64,000 bases of DNA from Micromonospora sicca (GTDB lineage: Bacteria > Actinomycetota > Actinomycetes > Mycobacteriales > Micromonosporaceae). Every line of letters begins with the position of its first letter. Position 1 is the first letter of the stretch. A program made the translations under genes and the position numbers. This document shows positions 28,231-36,891 of the stretch, piece after piece. The notes below the pieces were generated by a model. It saw only the letters and a list, made by a program, of their open reading frames with translations. It was not told the origin of the DNA and searched no databases. Location: contig NZ_QGKS01000258.1 of the NCBI RefSeq assembly GCF_003172935.1, positions 22,799 to 86,798 of the forward strand, given 5' to 3'.

Positions 28231-29060
28231 CGGGCTTCCTCCCATGCGCGCCGGACGGCGTCCTCGGTTGCGACGAGGCCGAGCTTCCGCTTGTAGTCGG
28301 CGCTGCCGCGGACGTCGGGAATCGGGTCGAGCTCCGGCTCGACGGCGGCCGTGGCCGCGGCGACCGCCGCGTCGACGCCGCCACCGTCGAGCGGGACCTC
28401 GACGTACCGGGGCACGTGGGCCAGCGCGCCGAGCCCCAGCCGGAGCGTCCGTCGCTCCGCGTCTACCTGCGCGGCCACGGACGCGGCGGGCCAGTCATTC
28501 TCCCCGAGGCTGCTCATTTTCACGAAGGTCGACGAGTTCCCGGCCGGAGCGGCCGGGATGTGCAGCGCGGTGATCAGCTCCCCCGGCTCCACGGCGGTGA
28601 CCTGGAAGTCGACGAAGAAGTCGCGGATGGGCACGGTACGCGTACCGCGGACCGAGGTCAGCTCGACGCGGGCACCGAGGACGAGCAGCGCCGTCGGCGG
28701 GTCGAGCCGGTAGTCGCCGTGGGCGATGTTGCCGCCGACGCTCGCGGTGTTGCGGACCCGCGGGTTGGCGACGTGGCCGTAGGTCTGCGCGGCCAGCGGC
28801 ACCCGGCGACGGACGACCTCGCTGGTCTCCATCCGCCGGAGCGTGGTCATCGGCCCCACCCGAAGGCCCTCGGCCGTCTCCTCAATCTCGGCGAGTCCGG
28901 GAACCCGGGAGAGGTCGACGAGGTTACCGGCGAACAGCACCCCCTGCTTGATGAGGATCTGGATCGCCGTACCGCCGCCGTAGACCATCGTCTCCTCGAG
29001 GGTGTCGAGAAGCTCGCACGCCTCGGCCAGCGAGGTCGGCTGGTGCAGTGGCGGCTTCAT
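28227..29060 (-). CDS. Molybdenum hydroxylase, FAD-binding medium subunit
   Basis: A 277-residue CoxM-type subunit. FAD motifs YGGGTAIQIL and TASVGGNIAHGD are present, followed by the CO dehydrogenase flavoprotein C-terminal domain. The ATG overlaps the stop of the CoxG-like gene (ATGA), and the Mo subunit follows in the same manner. It delivers electrons from the 2Fe-2S subunit to the final acceptor. Confidence 0.95.
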   Translation of the reverse strand: MKPPLHQPTSLAEACELLDTLEETMVYGGGTAIQILIKQGVLFAGNLVDLSRVPGLAEIEETAEGLRVGPMTTLRRMETSEVVRRRVPLAAQTYGHVANPRVRNTASVGGNIAHGDYRLDPPTALLVLGARVELTSVRGTRTVPIRDFFVDFQVTAVEPGELITALHIPAAPAGNSSTFVKMSSLGENDWPAASVAAQVDAERRTLRLGLGALAHVPRYVEVPLDGGGVDAAVAAATAAVEPELDPIPDVRGSADYKRKLGLVATEDAVRRAWEEAR

Positions 29061-29722
29061 TTGCCACTCCTCGCGCGCCGCCGGCCGAACAGCCAGGCCA
29101 CGAACGCCAGCACCGCACCGACCAGCGCGGGCTTCTTCACCGGCACCGGCTGCTCGGCGAGCGGCGTCTCCACCACGGCCACCGGCTGCGCGACACCACC
29201 GGCCTCGGCGGCGGCCGGAGCGGCGCCGGTGGCCGGTACCGCCTTCGCCTTCCCGCCGGCCCTGACCTCGTCGATCGGGACGCCGGTGCAGATCTGGGTG
29301 AACTTCTCGACGAACTGCTTCTCCACCTCCGCGGTGCGCCGCCGGAAGATGGACTCGCCCATCCGGCCGAGCTTGCCCCAGAGCGCCATCTCCATGCTGT
29401 AGCTGACCTCGGAGCCGTTGCCGTTGGGAAGCACGCCGAGGACGGCGTCGAGCTTGAGGGAGCTGCCCAGCCGGCGGTCCTCGCCCTTGAGCACGGCCCG
29501 CACCTCGCGCGGCGGGTCGAGGCCGACGATCTCCGCCGAGAAGGAGGCGTTGAAGCGCACGTGCGCGATCTCGTTGACCAGGCGCCCGGAGTAGTGCCGC
29601 TCGTCGACCTGTACCAGCTCTTCGCAGCCCGGGATACAGGCCGCCATCGTGTGCGGGTCCAGGAAGAGTTCGAAGACCCGTTCGCAGTCCACGGGCACGG
29701 TGAAAGTTGAACCGATTTTCAT
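29057..29722 (-). CDS. CoxG-like SRPBCC protein with C-terminal membrane anchor
   Basis: A 221-residue protein with an SRPBCC (START-like) domain in residues 1-150 (MKIGSTFTVPVDCERVFELFLDP...AACIPGCEEL), as in CoxG. A Pro/Ala/Val-rich linker follows, then a hydrophobic tail ending FVAWLFGRRRARSGK that looks like a membrane anchor. CoxG is known to tether or help mature CO dehydrogenase-type Mo enzymes, and relatives have been proposed to carry hydrophobic electron acceptors. It is the first gene of the hydroxylase operon. ATG start base 29722 has only a weak ribosome site. Operator site 3 lies 26 bases upstream. Confidence 0.88.
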   Translation of the reverse strand: MKIGSTFTVPVDCERVFELFLDPHTMAACIPGCEELVQVDERHYSGRLVNEIAHVRFNASFSAEIVGLDPPREVRAVLKGEDRRLGSSLKLDAVLGVLPNGNGSEVSYSMEMALWGKLGRMGESIFRRRTAEVEKQFVEKFTQICTGVPIDEVRAGGKAKAVPATGAAPAAAEAGGVAQPVAVVETPLAEQPVPVKKPALVGAVLAFVAWLFGRRRARSGK

Positions 29723-29746
29723 TGATAGACCGCCAAGCGAGACGTG

Positions 29747-29766
29747 GTGTCCTGTAGACAGGACAC
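29747..29766 (-). promoter_or_regulatory. Candidate regulon operator, site 3 (perfect dyad)
   Basis: GTGTCCTGTAGACAGGACAC is a perfect 9+2+9 palindrome just upstream of the CoxG-like gene start. It is the most symmetric of the four related sites (10602, 21048, 29747, 30986) and best defines the motif TGTCC-N8-GGACA. Confidence 0.75.
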
Positions 29767-30053
29767 TAGGTTTCATCGACGGATACGTCAAGGCCGCCGG
29801 AAGGCACTGCGCCGATTCACCCGTACGCAGTGAGCGGACGGCCGCCGGCCGGGTGATAAATAGCCATGAATTCCAACCACCCAGAGCCGGACCTGGCGGT
29901 GAACGACCAGACGGGCGAGGCGAGCCCCGGCGTGATCCGATCGGTCGAGGAGCACCCGAGCGGCGACATCCCGGCCTCACCGACGCCAGAACCGCCGGAG
30001 ACCGCCGAGGAGACCCAGGCGGCCCGGCGTCCTCCGCCGGGCGCTAAGCCCGC

Positions 30054-30803
30054 TCAGCCGCGGTCGGACCCGGCGGCCATCTCGCCGCCGAGCAACGTGT
30101 TCGCGTACAGGTCGCGCGAAAGCCCGGCGAAGTGAGCCACCGTGTCGGCGAGCGACCGCACGTCCGCGTACTTCTGGTGCAGGTCGAACAGCGACATCGC
30201 GTGCGACGCCTCGCCGCGGTCGAACGTGCACTCCTCGACCACGACCACCCGGTAGTTGAGCGAGAAGGCGTCGGTGACCGTCGCCCGTACGCACCCGCTC
30301 GTGGTGGTACCGCAAACGACCAGCGTGTCGGCCCCGAGGTCCACGAGGTACGAGGCGAGCATCGTGCCGAAGAAGGCGCTGGGCCGCCCCTTGCGCACCA
30401 CGATCTCGTGCGACAGCGGGGCCAGGGCGTCGACGATGTCGTTGCCACGCGGATTGGCCTGGTGCTCGCGGGACCGCGGACTCTTGTCGTTCCAGCGGCC
30501 CCGGTCGAAGAAGGTCGACCCCTCGCGGAAGCCGCTACTGAAAAAGACCGGCATGGCCGCCGCGCGCGCCGCCGCGAGCAGGGTCTTCGTCCGCTCCACA
30601 GCATCCCACGCCTGCGGCCCGCAACTGCTGGGCCAGCGGTCGACCGACTCCCGCAGCGGCAGCCGGTACTCACCGCAGAAGTTGTAGTTGATGTCGACGA
30701 CGAGAAGAACCGGGCGGGCGCCGAAGCCGACCGAGCCGCCGAAGCCCGAGCGGTCGAAGATGTCCCGGTCGCTGTCGGTCAGGAAGCGATCCCACGGGCG
30801 CAC
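30054..30803 (-). CDS. Isochorismatase-family amidohydrolase, first
   Basis: A 249-residue cysteine hydrolase of the isochorismatase/N-carbamoylsarcosine amidase family. The Asp-Lys-Cys triad is visible: Asp in LLVVDINYNFCGEY, Lys in VVRKGRPSAFFGT, Cys in VCGTTTSGCVRATVTDAF. GTG start base 30803 is preferred because AAGGGG lies 6 bases upstream; the frame extends to 30854 without similarity. Members hydrolyse amides such as maleamate, ureidoacrylate and carbamoylsarcosine. It is divergent from the second binding lipoprotein, with operator site 4 between them. A deamidation step in an N-containing substrate's breakdown is likely. Confidence 0.88.
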   Translation of the reverse strand: MRPWDRFLTDSDRDIFDRSGFGGSVGFGARPVLLVVDINYNFCGEYRLPLRESVDRWPSSCGPQAWDAVERTKTLLAAARAAAMPVFFSSGFREGSTFFDRGRWNDKSPRSREHQANPRGNDIVDALAPLSHEIVVRKGRPSAFFGTMLASYLVDLGADTLVVCGTTTSGCVRATVTDAFSLNYRVVVVEECTFDRGEASHAMSLFDLHQKYADVRSLADTVAHFAGLSRDLYANTLLGGEMAAGSDRG

Positions 30804-30985
30804 GCGAAGCCCCTTCGTCTCACCCACGCGTCCACGAAAGACCGCGCGCCGCACGGCGCGGCAGTTGACTCGCGACGAGGACAGGATGTTTTGTCAGCGG
30901 GACGATAGGGCGATCCACCGGCGGCAGTCAAGGTCCAGACACTCGACCGGGGTGACGCGTTGACGGCCGCCATGGAGGTGGCTAC

Positions 30986-31003
30986 TGTCCTGCAAAATGG
31001 ACA
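30986..31003 (+). promoter_or_regulatory. Candidate regulon operator, site 4
   Basis: TGTCCTGCAAAATGGACA, with perfect 5-base half-sites, lies in the divergent control region between the isochorismatase gene (30803) and the second binding protein (31086), 83 bases before the latter start. Confidence 0.65.
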
Positions 31004-31085
31004 CCATGCCTCGCAGAGAGGTCAATTAGCGAGCTGCACCCCTCCCACCCGAGGCGTCCGCCGCACACGATCGAAAGAGGGACCC

Positions 31086-32048
31086 GTGCGATCGAAGAGC
31101 TGGTTCTTGGCGGCGGCGGCCGCGTTCACCCTGATGGCCGCGGGTTGCGGAGGATCGACCGACGGCGGCTCCGGCAGCAGCGGGAGCAAGACCACGCTGC
31201 GGGTTGCCAGCAATTCGAACAGCAGCGCTCTGCCGCTGTGGGTCGCGGTCGAGAAGAACCTGTGCGACAAGCAGAACCTGAAGATTAACTTCACCAAGAT
31301 CGAGAACGTCGGCACGCTGCCGCCGGCCCTCGGCAAGAACTTCGACATCATCTTCACCACGCCGGTCCAGGCCATCACCGCGACCGCGCAGGGCATCCCC
31401 GTCACGGAGATCGCCGGCTCCTCGACCGACACGAAGGACAACGCGAACAGCTACCTGTTCGTGCAGGACAAGTCCCCGATCCGCAACGTTAGCGACCTCG
31501 CCGGCAAGAAGATCGGAGTGCTCACCGAGGTCGGCACCCTGCACTACGCCACCCTGCGGCTGCTCAAGCAAGCGGGCGTCGACCCGAGCTCCGTTCAAAT
31601 CGTCCAGGTGGACGGCCCGAGCCAGGCCGACCAGCTGGCGGCCGGACGGGTCGACGCGGTGGAGACCGTACGGCCGTTCAACGCGGCCATCAAGGCGAAG
31701 GGCGGCCGGAACATCGGCACCCCGTTCTCGTCCCTGGGCGACGAGATCAGCGTGATCTGGTGGGGCGCCAACCGCCAGTGGGCCGAGTCCCACTCCAGCG
31801 CCGTGCAGGCGTACCAGAGGTGCCTCCAGGACGCCACCACGTACATCAAGGAGCACGACGCGGAGGCGCGCCAGGTCCTGCAGAAGTACACGAAGCTGCC
31901 GGAGGAGGTCGCCAAGTCGTTCGAGCTGCCGCTCTACGACCCGTCCGTGCGCCCCGACGACGTCAAGCGGTGGCTGGACGCGATGAAAGAGCTGGGCCTG
32001 TTCAACGGCGACGTGGACGTCAGCAAGCTCGCGTACCAGGCGAAGTGA
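31086..32048 (+). CDS. ABC transporter substrate-binding lipoprotein (SsuA/TauA/NMT1-like), second
   Basis: A 320-residue exported lipoprotein, paralogous to the one at 10656: both share TL(P)PALGK-FD, then VQIVQVDGP-AQADQL and RPDD-K-W segments. The signal peptide ends in lipobox MAAGC. GTG 31086 has AGAGGG close upstream. Having two binding proteins and a single ATPase/permease set in the locus suggests both use the same transporter, perhaps for two related ligands. It is followed after 4 bases by an isochorismatase-type gene. Confidence 0.9.
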   Translation: MRSKSWFLAAAAAFTLMAAGCGGSTDGGSGSSGSKTTLRVASNSNSSALPLWVAVEKNLCDKQNLKINFTKIENVGTLPPALGKNFDIIFTTPVQAITATAQGIPVTEIAGSSTDTKDNANSYLFVQDKSPIRNVSDLAGKKIGVLTEVGTLHYATLRLLKQAGVDPSSVQIVQVDGPSQADQLAAGRVDAVETVRPFNAAIKAKGGRNIGTPFSSLGDEISVIWWGANRQWAESHSSAVQAYQRCLQDATTYIKEHDAEARQVLQKYTKLPEEVAKSFELPLYDPSVRPDDVKRWLDAMKELGLFNGDVDVSKLAYQAK

Positions 32049-32052
32049 GCCG

Positions 32053-32712
32053 ATGATGCACCTCGACTACACGAGGGCCGAGGCCCTCTACGCGAGCCAG
32101 GACCTCGGGCAGGAGATCGGACTGGGCGAGCGTCCTGCGCTGCTCGTGGTGGATTTCCAGCTCGGCTTCACCGACCCGGCCAGCCCCATCGGCGGTGACA
32201 TGTCCGCGGCGATCGAGGCCACCGTCGATCTTCTTGCCGCGGCACGGACCGCGGACGTGCCGGTCTGGTACACGGTGGTGGGCTACCGGCCGGACCTCGC
32301 CGACGCCGGGGTGTGGCCGCTCAAGTATCCCCGGCTGGATGCCCTCCGGCGGAACACGCCAGCCGTGCAGGTCGACCCGCGGGTGGCCCCGTCGGATGCG
32401 GAGGTCGTCATCCTCAAGCAGTACGCGTCCGCGTTCTTCGGCACGTCCCTGCACTCGATGCTGGCGGCCGCGCGCGTCGACTCGCTGATCGTCACCGGCT
32501 GCACCACCAGCGGCTGCGTACGGGCGACCGTCGTCGACGGGATGCAGTACGGCTACCGCGTCGTCGTGGCAGAGGACTGCTGTGCCGACCGGGACGAGGC
32601 CCCACACCTGGCCAACCTCTTCGACATGCGGACCAAGTACGCCGACGTGGCCCCCTCCGGGCAAATCATCAAGTCACTGGAACTCCGCAGCGGGCAACCG
32701 TCCCGTACGTAG
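32053..32712 (+). CDS. Isochorismatase-family amidohydrolase, second
   Basis: A 219-residue cysteine hydrolase with the same triad: Asp in LLVVDFQLGFTDP, Lys in VILKQYASAFFGT, Cys in VTGCTTSGCVRATVVDGM. It is about as close to N-carbamoylsarcosine amidase as to maleamate amidase. ATG 32053 follows the binding-protein stop by 4 bases. It is clearly diverged from the copy at 30054, so two successive or alternative amide substrates are likely. NMN or isochorismate hydrolysis is possible in the family but does not fit the setting. Confidence 0.88.
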   Translation: MMHLDYTRAEALYASQDLGQEIGLGERPALLVVDFQLGFTDPASPIGGDMSAAIEATVDLLAAARTADVPVWYTVVGYRPDLADAGVWPLKYPRLDALRRNTPAVQVDPRVAPSDAEVVILKQYASAFFGTSLHSMLAAARVDSLIVTGCTTSGCVRATVVDGMQYGYRVVVAEDCCADRDEAPHLANLFDMRTKYADVAPSGQIIKSLELRSGQPSRT

Positions 32713-32766
32713 CAGGGGGAAGGACCAGCGCCGCTGCCCTTGCCGAAGACCTCGTCCATGCATTTC

Positions 32767-33180
32767 ACGCGGCATGCCGGTACTCGTTGAGGATGCCGCC
32801 GAGGCGTTGGCGTCTTCGTATATCGAGGCGAGCCAACTTGTCCGGATCGGCGACCGGCGGAGGCAACGGGTACAGCGGGCGCGTTCGCAAATGCCCTGGT
32901 GCGGGCGGTGCCCGTTGTAGAACTGTTCGAAGTCGCGCAGGGCGTGGAGCAGGTGCCGCTGGTTCCAGATCAAGCTGCGGTCCAGCAGTTCGCGCCGCCC
33001 CGTCTGCACCCACCGTTCCATAACCGAGTTCATTCGCGGCATCCGGACGCCGCTCAGGACGACGTCCATGCCCGCGTCTGGGAGGACCGCGTCGAGCAAC
33101 TCGGGGAGCTTCCCGCCCCCACAGGAACCGCGCCCGGCAACCGGCGGCGTCCTCGATGTCCATGACAAGGCTGTTCGCCG
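32767..33180 (-). pseudogene. Remnant of an rve-type (IS3/IS481-like) transposase
   Basis: Only the C-terminal third is recognisable and it is split over two frames. One frame carries DAGMDVVLSGVRMPRMNSVMERWVQT and FEQFYNGHRPHQGI; the other ends PDKLARLDIRRRQRLGGILNEYRHAA. No start or inverted repeats remain. It belongs to the same broad family as the intact transposases at 41574 and 55650, whose C-termini also end in GGLINEY. Confidence 0.85.
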
Positions 33181-33299
33181 TCTGCACAGTCAGAGGCAGT
33201 TAGGAGTGGTTCGGCGACGTGCGGCCATGCCCCACTATGGCGCGGCGCGCCGAACCGGCTACCTCCCGGTTCAGCGGCCGTGGCGATAGCGTTGCCGGT

Positions 33300-33881
33300 A
33301 TGCCGATGCGCCTCGCCGGGTTGGTCCTCGCGGCCGGCGCTGGCCGCCGTTTCGGCATGCCCAAGGCGCTGGTCCGCCACCACGGGCGGCTGCTGGTCGA
33401 GCGCGCGATCGAGGTAGCCGTCGCGGCGGGCTGCGCGCCCGTGGTGGTGGTGCTCGGGGCAGCGGCGGCCGACATCCGGGCGGTCGCCGAGCTAGGCGCA
33501 GCGGTTGTCGTCGACAATCCCGACTGGGAGAGCGGTATGGGCTCGTCGCTGCGGGCCGGGTTGGCGGCACTCGCCGCAACCGATGCCAGCGCCGCGGTCG
33601 TCCTGCTGGTCGACATGCCGGGCGTGACGGCGGCAGCGGCCCGACGCGTCGGCTCGCTCGCCGACGCGGACGCGCTCGCCATGGCCGGCTATGGCGAGCG
33701 GCGAGGCCATCCCGTGCTGCTCGGCCGCTCGCACTGGACCGGCATCGCCCGGACGGCCATCGGCGACGTCGGTGCCCGGCCCTACCTACGACGGCACGCA
33801 GCCGAGGTGCAGGTCGTGTCGTGCGTCGACGTCGCCGACGATGGCGACATCGACATACCCGCGGACATCCGCGAAGCCTGA
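33300..33881 (+). CDS. MocA/MobA-like nucleotidyltransferase (molybdenum cofactor cytidylyl/guanylyl type)
   Basis: A 193-residue NTP-transferase. The nucleotide loop is LVLAAGAGRRFGMPKALV, and the Mg site region is VVLLVDMPGVTAAA. The size and motif match MocA, which makes the cytosine-dinucleotide cofactor used by many xanthine-oxidase-type enzymes; CoxC-like and CTP-lactate relatives look similar. ATG 33300 has only a weak ribosome site. It lies at the edge of the hydroxylase locus but is separated by an IS remnant. A role in finishing the cofactor of the hydroxylase at 25436-29060 is a good inference. Confidence 0.85.
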   Translation: MPMRLAGLVLAAGAGRRFGMPKALVRHHGRLLVERAIEVAVAAGCAPVVVVLGAAAADIRAVAELGAAVVVDNPDWESGMGSSLRAGLAALAATDASAAVVLLVDMPGVTAAAARRVGSLADADALAMAGYGERRGHPVLLGRSHWTGIARTAIGDVGARPYLRRHAAEVQVVSCVDVADDGDIDIPADIREA

Positions 33882-34033
33882 CCCCACCTCCGCCCGCCGC
33901 GTTCGCCTCGCCCCGGATGGTGACCGGCGGACCTCGCCGAAAGCCGCTCCGGCCGCCCGCCGCACGGATCTCCCCCGCCTCCGCCAATCGGCTACAGATG
34001 AGCACGTCTCGTGATCATGTAACGCCCCGGCGA

Positions 34034-34115
34034 CTGACGCCTTCGGGGTCGCCAAAGAGGTCTCAGAGCAGGAAGCGCTGGTCATCGGACTGTCGGTGAG
34101 ATTGATGTTCCAGCC
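34034..34115 (+). repeat. Dispersed repeat, module 1, copy B
   Basis: GACGCCTTCGGGGTCGCCAAAGAGGTC aligned to copy A. Its end, GTGAGATTGATGTTCCA, matches the copy at 54745 (GTGAGATCGATGTTCCA). The + frame translation begins DAFGVAKEVSEQEALV. Confidence 0.6.
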
Positions 34116-34242
34116 CTTACGACGGGCGCCGCCACCCGAACGGGGACATGCAGCGACAGATGTCGATTAGCTCCTTCCAGCAACGTCCCGCTGAGGCGGC
34201 CAGGGAGAACCGGCGAGACGGTCGGATCCATAGGGCCTGCAG

Positions 34243-34643
34243 GTTGACCACTTCGGTTTTCTCTGGGAGGTCACACCGACGCGCTCGCCTGCATCGTCGC
34301 AGGTCACGGCGTTCCCTCCGTCTGGCCTCGGTGAGACCACTTCGGACGGGTGACCACTTCGCCAAGCTGCGCCCGATCTGCACCCACCTGTAAGGCCCCA
34401 ACTGCTACAAGCCCCTGACCGCCCTGACCTGCGGATACTCCCCTACCAGCCGATATAGAGTGCCGTCGACTGCTGTTCACTGCCGTTGAGTGCAGTTGTG
34501 TGAAGCAGGACGCTCCGCCGGCTCTGACCTGCGAAAACGCAAGACCGCAGGTCGGGGCGTATGCCGCTGAGCGCCGTTCGGTGCCGTTGAGTGCAGTTCA
34601 ACGCCGTTCAGTGCACCCGACTGCTCCCAACGTGCTCCCCCGA
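34243..34643 (+). repeat. Dispersed repeat, module 2, copy B, with two 10-bp arrays
   Basis: A diverged relative of 7494-7911 and 39528-39930. Two helically phased arrays of 10-base units are present: four at 34461-34500 (TGCCGTTGAG-like) and five at 34561-34610 (GTGCCGTTSA-like), followed by GTGCACCCGACTGCTCCCAA. Between them, CTGACCTGCG and CGCAGGTCGG form an inverted repeat. Confidence 0.7.
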
Positions 34644-34798
34644 TCCCGGCCCCAACCGACCCACACGGTCAGCCGGGACAGCCTGCCTAACGCAGGGCCG
34701 CCCGCCCCGCAGCACGGAGCGAGCGACCCGACGGTGGGCACGGACAGTGACGAGCGCGCTCACGGACGCCGCGCTTTGTCAGCGGCATGTCAGTGCGT

Positions 34799-35080
34799 TC
34801 ATCCGAGGGTGGGCCGGCCCTCGGAGATCTGTTCTTCTACCGGCCGACCGGACCAGGCCAGCCATGGGTCCGCGCCGGACTTGGGCACGACCACAGGCCC
34901 GTTGCCGGCCAACGCGTCGGAGATGCGGCCTGACTCGATGAAGGCGCGGGACTGGTAGCCCACGGACCAAGCGGTCTCGTGCTCCCACGCACCGGTGATC
35001 ACCCATCCACCGGTGCGGATCTCATCCATGCGGTCAGCGAGGAAGGCAAGTGCGATCTCGCGAGCCTCTTCATCGGTCAT
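34799..35080 (-). CDS. Small Imm35-like (YrhB-type) protein
   Basis: A 93-residue protein. The segments WEHETAWSVGYQSRAFIESG and ALAGNGPVVVPKSGADPWLAWSG match the pattern of the Imm35/YrhB group, small proteins found as immunity partners of polymorphic toxins or as orphans. ATG start base 35080. There is no toxin gene beside it; the nearest toxin is the RHS protein at 43564. It may be an orphan immunity gene. Confidence 0.65.
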   Translation of the reverse strand: MTDEEAREIALAFLADRMDEIRTGGWVITGAWEHETAWSVGYQSRAFIESGRISDALAGNGPVVVPKSGADPWLAWSGRPVEEQISEGRPTLG

Positions 35081-35226
35081 GCTCGTGACCCTAACGCTGG
35101 AACGATGATGCAGGACCGAGCCAACGCGCTGTCATCGGCACGTCCGTGCGCGTGCCGCGGAGGCTTGTCGTGACGCTGAGTAGCGCGCTAATCGTGGCAT
35201 GTGGGTATGAATGGTCCGGGGACCTG

Positions 35227-35637
35227 TCACCTCTTCGGCGGCCACGGTGACGGTTTGCGGGAGATCCACCAGTAGCCGGCATAGCGCGGGTTGTGATGCC
35301 AGCGGGATCGGCGCACCTCGTCCGTCCGGGGCGCCCAGTCCCGGTACGGCAGCAACGCCATTCGCGACGCGATCTGACCCGCCATGTATGGCCACGCGAT
35401 CACAGTGATCAGCGCGTCCCGACGGCGGTAGGACACCCGAGGCGCGAGCCATGGCATTACCACGACGGGCAGCACCGACCCCGCCAGATACCCGAGCCAG
35501 TAGCTGTCGGTCGCATCCCAAACGACATAGTGAAGCACGACCGCTGGCAGCCCGATAGGGGCCCAGATGAGCACCGCGCGCAGGCCCCGGGCCAGCCCTT
35601 CGCGCGGCTTGCCTGAATCCAACGGATCATCTGGCAT
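35227..35637 (-). CDS. Hypothetical membrane protein
   Basis: About 136 residues from ATG 35637; the frame extends to 35685. Two or three hydrophobic stretches are visible (VLIWAPIGLPAVVLHYVVW, YWLGYLAGSVLPVVVMPWL, LITVIAWPYMAGQIA). The C-terminal tail is basic and Trp/Pro-rich (RYAGYWWISRKPSPW). No family was recognised. Its 5' end lies near the start of the divergent gene at 35661. Confidence 0.5.
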   Translation of the reverse strand: MPDDPLDSGKPREGLARGLRAVLIWAPIGLPAVVLHYVVWDATDSYWLGYLAGSVLPVVVMPWLAPRVSYRRRDALITVIAWPYMAGQIASRMALLPYRDWAPRTDEVRRSRWHHNPRYAGYWWISRKPSPWPPKR

Positions 35638-35660
35638 TCGCGCGACGGTAGCCTCGCCGG

Positions 35661-36596
35661 TTGCAAATCTCAAGGGCAAACGCAACGCTCATCGGCAGTT
35701 CCGGATACGAGCGGACGGCACCGCTGTCACGTTGCGTGGCGCGCGGATCGCGGCCAGATGTGTGCGCTGCAGTCCAGCCGTTCGCCGGCTGCCTGCCGAT
35801 CGGGCACGGCCCGTCGGGCACTGTCCTCGTCGCCGACATCGACCCCAATCGCCTGCACGAGGCCTGGCAGGCTGCCGACGCACTGGTGCCGGTCATCGGA
35901 CGCCGACCCGTCATGGTCACCGACGACTTCGACAACACGCTGAGGATCCGGCCCGAGCCCGAGCCGGGTCCGTCGGAGTCGGAGCTGCGCGCGTTCGCCG
36001 AGGCGGCCGAGTCTTCCGAACCCTGGCTGGCCTACCGCCACTACAGCGAGGACGACGAGGTCGACGAGGGCGAGGTCGAGTACTACGCGCGTGGCATGGC
36101 CAGCGTCGACCTGGACCTGACGGCCCTGGTGTCGGATGGGGCGCTGCCGACTCCGCGCCAGGCGCTGGAGCGGGCGCTGTACGATCGGCTGCTCGCCGAC
36201 GCCGACCTGTACGCCCGGGTGCTTGGCCGCGTGCGGTTCGTGACGCAGACCGACTACTGGTACACGCCTGACAGCGTCCTGCTCATGTTGTTGCCCACCA
36301 GCGACGTCCCCAGCTCGGGGTACTGGGTGGACTTCTTCGGTGCGCTCACCCGGGAGTACCAGCGGACGCTCGCCGAGGTGTTGGCGCAGTGGCGTCACCG
36401 GTGGGACGCCCGCCTGGTCGCGTCGTGGGGCACCATGCTGCAGTTCCAGGTGGGTTGTCGCCCGGCACCGGGTGACGAGGCGTGGACCGCGGCCGGCCAG
36501 CTCAAGGCGCTCGCCCCGAACCTCGACCTGAGCCGGTGGGAGGTCGCGGTTGCCTTCCCCGCCGGTGACGCGTGGTTCGTGCACAACCGGCCCTGA
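35661..36596 (+). CDS. Hypothetical protein with DUF4253-like C-terminal domain
   Basis: Up to 311 residues; the true start is uncertain and could be later than ATG 35661. The middle has an acidic stretch (HYSEDDEVDEGEVEYY). The C-terminal ~110 residues (REYQRTLAEVLAQWRHRWDARLVASWGTMLQFQVG, ending WEVAVAFPAGDAWFVHNRP) resemble DUF4253 in the pattern of a Trp/Arg helix followed by a GT-x-L strand. No catalytic motif is seen. Codon use is typical for the genome. Confidence 0.6.
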   Translation: MQISRANATLIGSSGYERTAPLSRCVARGSRPDVCAAVQPFAGCLPIGHGPSGTVLVADIDPNRLHEAWQAADALVPVIGRRPVMVTDDFDNTLRIRPEPEPGPSESELRAFAEAAESSEPWLAYRHYSEDDEVDEGEVEYYARGMASVDLDLTALVSDGALPTPRQALERALYDRLLADADLYARVLGRVRFVTQTDYWYTPDSVLLMLLPTSDVPSSGYWVDFFGALTREYQRTLAEVLAQWRHRWDARLVASWGTMLQFQVGCRPAPGDEAWTAAGQLKALAPNLDLSRWEVAVAFPAGDAWFVHNRP

Positions 36597-36891
36597 CAAA
36601 CTCGACCAGACCGTGACCCGCCGAGCTCGGCCGTGGCCCCAGCTCGGCCGAGCCGCCCCCTCATCGGCACGTCCGGACGTCCCTCGGGACGCCGGCGGTA
36701 ACGCTCCGCAACGCGCCGTCCGCGGCAGAATCGGGCACTGACCTTGGCTGCGCCCTTCACGGCCTGGTGCCCCGCCATCAGACCACCTTCACGACATGTG
36801 GATGGCCCGGCGGAGGCTCAGCCAGTCCTAGTCGCTGCGGTAGCGCCACGAGGCTGATGACAGCTTGCCCCGATGTTGGCAGGATGATCGG
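36597..36891. other. Intergenic gap
   Basis: About 295 bases without a credible gene, hairpin or repeat that I can recognise. AGGA at 36881-36884 is the ribosome site of the next gene. Confidence 0.4.

Larger units (their letters stand above)
33882..34798. other. Gene-poor repeat region
   Basis: No credible gene in ~900 bases. It contains module 1 (34034-34115) and module 2 (34243-34643) of the dispersed repeat, described separately. The remainder shows no recognisable feature. Confidence 0.6.

Noticed and set aside
26062..28296. 744-codon + frame opposite the Mo hydroxylase subunit
   Set aside because: Shadow of a strongly supported gene; composition is Val/Arg/Asp-rich with no domain.
29866..30135. 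89-codon Pro-rich + frame between the CoxG-like and isochorismatase genes
   Set aside because: It overlaps the 3' end of the isochorismatase gene, is low-complexity and has no clear ribosome site. It could be real but I cannot support it.
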